Shown here: positions 60,225-64,000 of the stretch, piece after piece | Layout: each line of letters opens with the position of its first letter | Position numbering within the stretch: the first letter of the stretch is position 1 | Source: Neobacillus sp. PS3-40 | Lineage (GTDB): Bacteria > Bacillota > Bacilli > Bacillales > Cytobacillaceae | NCBI RefSeq assembly: GCF_030915485.1 | Contig: NZ_CP133266.1 | Coordinates: 4,158,001 to 4,222,000 of the forward strand | Reading direction: 5' to 3' | Length of the DNA stretch: 64,000 nt | The notes under the pieces: model-generated | The model's database searches: none | Told to the model about the DNA's origin: nothing | The model's input: the letters and a program-made list of their open reading frames with translations, nothing else | Position numbers and translations under genes: made by a program

Positions 60225-60260
60225 AAGAAGGCATTGGGGAAGAATCCAATGCCTTTCTTA
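60225..60260 (+). terminator. Terminator of tag
   Basis: AAGGCATTGG pairs perfectly with CCAATGCCTT around GGAAGAAT, followed by TCTTA. Confidence 0.8.
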
Positions 60261-60359
60261 GGTTAAGGATCTATTAAATATTTATGTTGATATTTGAATA
60301 AAACGAACTTTGTTCTAAAATGAATATATAAATAAGAGAAAAAACAAGTGATTTCGAGT

Positions 60360-60720
60360 GGCGTTATAAGACATTATTGTTTAACAGAGCCATTTTTAAA
60401 GTAGTAATAACTGCAATCATTACCTAGTAATCTGAGAAACCAACGAAAATAAAATAAACGGAGATTTTTCGGTTAAATGCAGAATAGAGCTCGTTTCGGG
60501 GTGTATAAGCGGAGGTTTTCCGGTTACGCAGTGCAAAGTCCCCCATTTTCGCGGTTTTTGAGTAAATAGGCGGAAACTCTCCGCCTATTTAAGCTATTTT
60601 AAATCCAATTTACAAATTAAGAGGAATTTCTCCGTCTATTAAGAATTCTCCGTCCATTAAGAATTCGGACAGGTATCAAATATCAACATTTACCTAAAAC
60701 AGAGCTTAGATTGAAAATAA
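60360..60720. repeat. Intergenic repeat region with CGGAG/CTCCG words
   Basis: This is part of the 550-base gap after tag. It holds repeated words such as CGGAGATTTTTCGGTTA, GCGGAGGTTTTCCGGTTA and AATTCTCCGTCTATTAAG, and an 11-bp perfect hairpin (AAATAGGCGGA/TCCGCCTATTT, 60564-60590). Such motifs recur between genes in many Bacillus genomes. No gene is seen. Confidence 0.55.
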
Positions 60721-60751
60721 ATGGTAAATATAGTAACCCTTAATTAAAACC

Positions 60752-61029
60752 TTAAAAGTTTATTGTATTAATTAATTTTTTATTGTTTTTATTAAATAAC
60801 TTTATTTCCCCTTCATCAAGTGGAGTCTCGCTCTTATAATACCAAATGTACAAACCTTCTAACCCGTTTTCCTTTACAACACTTGAAGGAAGAGCTTCTA
60901 AGTTTAAGATATTTGCTTCATTTCCATTCACTTCAATAAAACGGTCTTCACCATTTCTAATTAATCCATAAAGTAGGTTTTCACCGTGGCCTTGATAACC
61001 ACTTAATTTTTCATTATTATCGTTTTTTC
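60752..61029 (-). pseudogene. 3' part of a membrane-protein gene split by the IS
   Basis: Read on the minus strand from the IS edge, the frame continues NDNNEKLSGYQGHGENLLYG and ends NKKLINTINF at 60752. Joined to the 5' part (62545-62832) after removing the IS and one GTTTTTTC copy, it gives a single 185-residue frame with no shift. The family is not recognised; the content suggests an extracytoplasmic domain. Confidence 0.85.
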
Positions 61030-61120
61030 GATTAAGCCCATATAATTGTGTAAAAAGAATAGGTCATCATCATGGCCCGTGTTACAATGTTTTCGACCAA
61101 GAAAACCATAAACGGAGGAC

Positions 61121-62308
61121 ATGATGATGACCCAAATCAATATTACTATAAATTTAGAAGATCTCAAAGGGAAAATTGAAAGCAGCTCTCTAGAATCACC
61201 TGTGAAAGCTTCATTATCTCTTATTTTGAATTCCTTAATGGAGAAAGAAAGAGACGAATATATTAATGCTCTTTCCCATGAAAGAACAGAAGAACGCAGA
61301 GGCTACAGAAATGGTTTTTATGAGCGTGAGCTCATTACTGGTGTTGGATCTCTAAAGTTAAAGGTTCCTCGTACTAGGGACGGTGAATTCTCTACAACTA
61401 TCTTTGAAAAATACAAACGCTGCGACCAAGCACTTATCCTTTCCATGATTGAAATGGTTGTGAATGGTGTTTCTACACGTAAAGTGACTAAAATTGTAGA
61501 AGAATTATGTGGGACAAGTGTATCTAAATCACTTGTTTCCAATCTCATCAAAACAGTAGACCCAATAATTAACGACTGGAGAAACCGTCCACTTAACGTG
61601 CATTACTACCCGTATATTTACGTAGATGCCATGTACATTAAAGTTCGTGAGAACAATAAAGTAGTTTCTAAAAGTGTTCATATTGCCATTGGGGTAAGTG
61701 AAAGTGGACACAGAGAGATTATTGGCCTAAAAGTCAATCACACTGAATCCACTGATAGCTGGACATCCTTCTTTGAGTATTTAAAGTCCAGAGGACTTCA
61801 ATCCCCTAAGTTGGTGATTTCTGATGCTCATGGCGGCTTAGTCACATCCATTAAAGAATCATTCTTAGGCACTTCTTGGCAGAGGTGTAGTGTTCATTTT
61901 TTAAGAAACATCATGGATACCCTGCCAAAGAAAGGTACTGCCGAAGCTCGTCAAGAACTGAAGGACCTTTTTCAAAACTCAGATATAGATGTTGTAAGGG
62001 AATTGAAAAATCGTTTTGTAGAGAAGTATCAAGATACGAAAGGCTTTTCAAAAGCGATTGAAACTTTAGAAAATGGGTTTGAAGACGCTATCCAATTTCA
62101 TTCCCACCCGGTCCAGTATCATAAACACTTACGCACAACGAACATGCTTGAACGCTTAAACCAAGAGGTTCGCAGAAGAGAAAAAGTTATTCGGATCTTT
62201 ACGAATGATCAGTCGGCTATCAGGATTATTGGTTCAGTATTAATAGATATTGAAGAAGATTGGAATAAAAATAATGTTCCTTATCTTAAGAAAACAAAAG
62301 AAAAATAA
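61121..62308 (+). CDS. IS256-family (Mutator-type) transposase
   Basis: A DDE transposase of about 395 residues. The catalytic triad is visible: Asp in YIYVDAMYIKV, Asp in LVISDAHGGL, and Glu in TNMLERLNQEVRRRE. The C/D(2)H-type motif follows as WQRCSVHFLRN. The frame begins with three ATG codons; GGAGG is best spaced for the third (61127). It is intact, so the element could still move. Confidence 0.95.
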   Translation: MMMTQINITINLEDLKGKIESSSLESPVKASLSLILNSLMEKERDEYINALSHERTEERRGYRNGFYERELITGVGSLKLKVPRTRDGEFSTTIFEKYKRCDQALILSMIEMVVNGVSTRKVTKIVEELCGTSVSKSLVSNLIKTVDPIINDWRNRPLNVHYYPYIYVDAMYIKVRENNKVVSKSVHIAIGVSESGHREIIGLKVNHTESTDSWTSFFEYLKSRGLQSPKLVISDAHGGLVTSIKESFLGTSWQRCSVHFLRNIMDTLPKKGTAEARQELKDLFQNSDIDVVRELKNRFVEKYQDTKGFSKAIETLENGFEDAIQFHSHPVQYHKHLRTTNMLERLNQEVRRREKVIRIFTNDQSAIRIIGSVLIDIEEDWNKNNVPYLKKTKEK

Positions 62309-62355
62309 TAATAACACTCTATCCTAAAAGAGTGGAAAGGCCTAATTTCAAATTG

Positions 62356-62452
62356 ACATTGAGCCTCCACTGGGCATGATGGAAAGCCAGGAAGCCAGGC
62401 GTCTAACAACACCTGGCTTGCCCTCCAGGCTATCATGCCCGCTCCTCAATGT
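62356..62452. other. Long imperfect hairpin inside the IS 3' end
   Basis: ACATTGAG, GGGCATGAT and AAGCCAGG are mirrored by CCTGGCTT, ATCATGCCC and CTCAATGT. It lies between the transposase stop and the right end and may block read-through transcription or shape the end. Confidence 0.65.
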
Positions 62453-62544
62453 AAATTTTAAATAAATGTAGCTCACTTTACGAATTCTTTTTTATAAGTT
62501 GAAAATCATTGTTTACACTTTTACACAATTAAATGGACTTGACT

Positions 62545-62832
62545 GTTTTTTCCTAGCAGACCCCAAGAAAGCATACCTGCTCGCCACCCTAAAATTCCTT
62601 TTCGAACAAAAGATGCCCCTAAACTATCTTTATCCTTAATAAAAAAGTATAGAGACTCACCATTCACCTTATAGGCAGGAATTAAAAGCAAATTTTTATC
62701 AATTGCTAATAAAGCTTCTTGAGGCTCTTGATAAGAATGTGATTTTTCATTCATAAACCAGATTAATACCGCCGAAAATAAAATAACTATAAAAGTAATA
62801 ATTGAAATGAAAGACTTTGACTTATTTTTCAA
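62545..62832 (-). pseudogene. 5' part of a membrane-protein gene split by the IS
   Basis: ATG 62832 (after GGAGG on the minus strand) opens MKNKSKSFISIITFIVILFS, one N-terminal helix, then an outer domain (EALLAIDKNLLLIPAYKVNG, later SWGLLGKN). The present frame runs on into the IS and stops shortly after. The original product was about 185 residues, anchored by one N-terminal helix. It is divergent from the signal peptidase gene. Confidence 0.85.
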
Positions 62833-62980
62833 CCAATTACCCTCCTAATTTTATGATTCATTTTTGTTCAATTGAAATGATTCTCCTTTTATAAAAATAT
62901 ACTTTTTCTATAATCATAATGTAAGTATAAATACATTATATGGTATAATTAGGATAAATAACTATTTAGGAGTTGATTTG

Positions 62981-63526
62981 ATGAAAAATACAAAAAGCGA
63001 ATTGTTTTCTTGGATCAAATCTATATTTTTTGCACTGTTAGTTGCCTTTATTTGTAGACATTTTATTTTTTCTCCAGTTACCGTTTTTGGGGAATCTATG
63101 AAGCCAACTTTTGAAGATCAAAATAAACTTATTGTGACTAAAATCAGTAAAATTGATCGTTTTGATATGATTGTATTCGATGCCCCTGATTCGAATGAAA
63201 ATTATATAAAAAGGGTTATAGGGTTACCTGGTGACAAAGTAGAAATGAAAAATGACACCTTATATATAAATGGTAAAAAATACAAAGAGCCTTATTTAAA
63301 AACAAACAAAGAGGGAATTGCATCTGATGAAAAGTTAACTGGCGATTTTGACTTGATGAGCCTTTTAGGGAAATCAGTTGTACCAAAGAACTCGCTTTTT
63401 GTAATGGGTGATAATCGAAGATGGAGCAAGGATAGTAGGATATTTGGCTTTATTTCCAAGGATTCTGTTATTGGGAAAGTTCAACTTCGTTACTATCCGA
63501 TAAAGGAAATCGGTGCTCCAAAATAA
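62981..63526 (+). CDS. sipS: Type I signal peptidase
   Basis: A 181-residue Sip-type peptidase that removes signal peptides from exported proteins. One N-terminal anchor helix (IKSIFFALLVAFICRHFIF) is followed by the nucleophile S39 in FGESMKPT, the general base K77 in YIKRVIGLPGD, and the GDNR..S.DSR box near the C-terminus. AGGAG sets ATG 62981. Which Sip paralogue it is cannot be fixed, so the symbol is generic. Confidence 0.93.
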   Translation: MKNTKSELFSWIKSIFFALLVAFICRHFIFSPVTVFGESMKPTFEDQNKLIVTKISKIDRFDMIVFDAPDSNENYIKRVIGLPGDKVEMKNDTLYINGKKYKEPYLKTNKEGIASDEKLTGDFDLMSLLGKSVVPKNSLFVMGDNRRWSKDSRIFGFISKDSVIGKVQLRYYPIKEIGAPK

Positions 63527-63604
63527 CAAATTTACTATTAGTAGTACTATAAATTCGCAAATATAACCTTCCAATATCTATCCAAACCTATGGGTAATTT
63601 TTAG

Positions 63605-63632
63605 CAAAAAACATATTTCTATATGTTTTTTG
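63605..63632 (+). terminator. Terminator of the signal peptidase gene
   Basis: CAAAAAACATAT pairs perfectly with ATATGTTTTTTG around TTCT. Confidence 0.7.
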
Positions 63633-63664
63633 TTGTTATAAAATGATCTAAAAGGGGGGAATGG

Positions 63665-64000
63665 ATGATGAAGCCAATTTTGCTCGATTTTCCAGCAGAA
63701 TTTTATACAGATAGATTGGTCATTCGAATGCCCAGACCTGGAGACGGAAAAGCTGTGTTTAATGCGATTCAAGTATCGATTAATGAATTGAAGCCTTGGA
63801 TGTCTTGGGCACATAAAGAACAAACTGAACAGGATGTAGAAAAGAATATCCGTGAGGCATATGTGAAATTTTTAGCTAGAGAAGATTTGCGTCATCATAT
63901 TTTCCTTAAAGAATCAGGTGAATTTATTGCTGCCTCCGGTTTGCATCGGATCAATTGGGATGTTCCAAAGTTTGAAATCGGTTATTGGATTGATACACGT
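63665..64000 (+). CDS. RimJ/RimL-type N-acetyltransferase (partial, runs off the window)
   Basis: The first 112 residues of a GNAT protein related to ribosomal-protein alanine acetyltransferases. The start is typical: FYTDRLVIRMPRPGDG, then LKPWMSWAHKEQT and the beginning of motif A's strand (FEIGYWIDTR) at the edge. GGGGGG six to ten bases upstream supports ATG 63665 (or 63668). The acetyl-CoA loop lies beyond the window. Confidence 0.85.
   Translation, partial: MMKPILLDFPAEFYTDRLVIRMPRPGDGKAVFNAIQVSINELKPWMSWAHKEQTEQDVEKNIREAYVKFLAREDLRHHIFLKESGEFIAASGLHRINWDVPKFEIGYWIDTR

Larger units (their letters stand above)
61030..62544 (+). mobile_element. IS256-family insertion sequence (1515 bp)
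   Basis: It is bounded by an 8-bp target duplication GTTTTTTC (61022-61029 and 62545-62552). The 26-bp imperfect terminal inverted repeats share the core TAATTGTGTAAAA (left start GATTAAGCCC; right, complemented, AGTCAAGTCC), as in IS256-type ends. One transposase gene and a long 3' hairpin lie inside. The intact duplication and clean gene join suggest a recent insertion. Confidence 0.95.

Overview
The window is from a low-GC, endospore-forming Firmicute of the Bacillaceae. The grounds are a cotG/cotH/cotB spore-coat cluster, GGAGG-type ribosome binding sites with frequent TTG/GTG starts, a T-box leader, a Nramp transporter behind an MntR-like box, and a MocR regulator. A Bacillus or Neobacillus-like genus is my inference; no rRNA or other marker fixes it.

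Region 1 (1-25.0 kb) is the right-hand part of an integrated mobile element whose left end lies outside the window. It starts with a tRNA-like gene and small unknown genes, then a siphovirus-type packaging, head and tail-tube operon: small terminase, a small tyrosine recombinase, large terminase, portal, gp7-like protein, scaffold, coat, connectors, tail tube with an Ig-like domain, tail chaperones joined by a probable -1 frameshift, and tape measure. A strong terminator follows the tape measure. No distal tail, baseplate, receptor-binding, holin or amidase genes follow. In their place are a secreted protein, a Cro/CI-type regulator, a VirB2-like pilin candidate, an M23 peptidase with C-terminal membrane helices and a large HerA/VirD4-type ATPase, then duplicated excisionase-like genes and a large serine recombinase. 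The element ends in the 3' part of a yvrJ-family gene, so it probably sits inside yvrJ. Virion genes next to a DNA-export-like module, with no tail tip, is the most unusual thing here.

Region 2 (25.1-33.1 kb) is chromosomal: a cold-shock protein; the spore-coat cluster (CotG-like Ser/Arg repeat protein, CotH kinase, CotB-like protein, YwrJ-like protein); a sporulation-type histidine kinase; an acetyltransferase; and a manganese transporter (mntH).

Region 3 (33.5-40 kb) holds a lipoprotein, the selenocysteine elongation factor SelB, a TerD/zinc-ribbon/TerB fusion, and a muropeptide-recycling pair (LD-carboxypeptidase plus a YkfC-like NlpC/P60 endopeptidase that appears to start at CTG).

Region 4 (40.1-49.7 kb) is an efflux and signalling block. 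It has a MarR regulator with an MMPL/RND exporter, then a MacAB/YknXYZ-like exporter, a two-component system and a Gly/Gln-rich PepSY-like membrane protein. The exporter and the PepSY-like gene share an identical promoter layout (two TTAAGG-type repeats and CATAAT), which points to a regulon of the two-component system between them.

Region 5 (49.9-64 kb) holds an arylamine N-acetyltransferase lacking its catalytic Asp, a membrane cupredoxin protein, a T-box-controlled archaeal-type prolyl-tRNA synthetase, a short-chain oxidoreductase, an acetyltransferase divergent from a MocR regulator, a cobalamin riboswitch ahead of anaerobic ribonucleotide reductase nrdD-nrdG, a tag glycosylase, and a 1515-bp IS256-family element with an 8-bp target duplication that splits a membrane-protein gene exactly in frame. 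A signal peptidase I and a truncated acetyltransferase close the window. A dispersed hairpin repeat occurs in at least five chromosomal intergenic regions.
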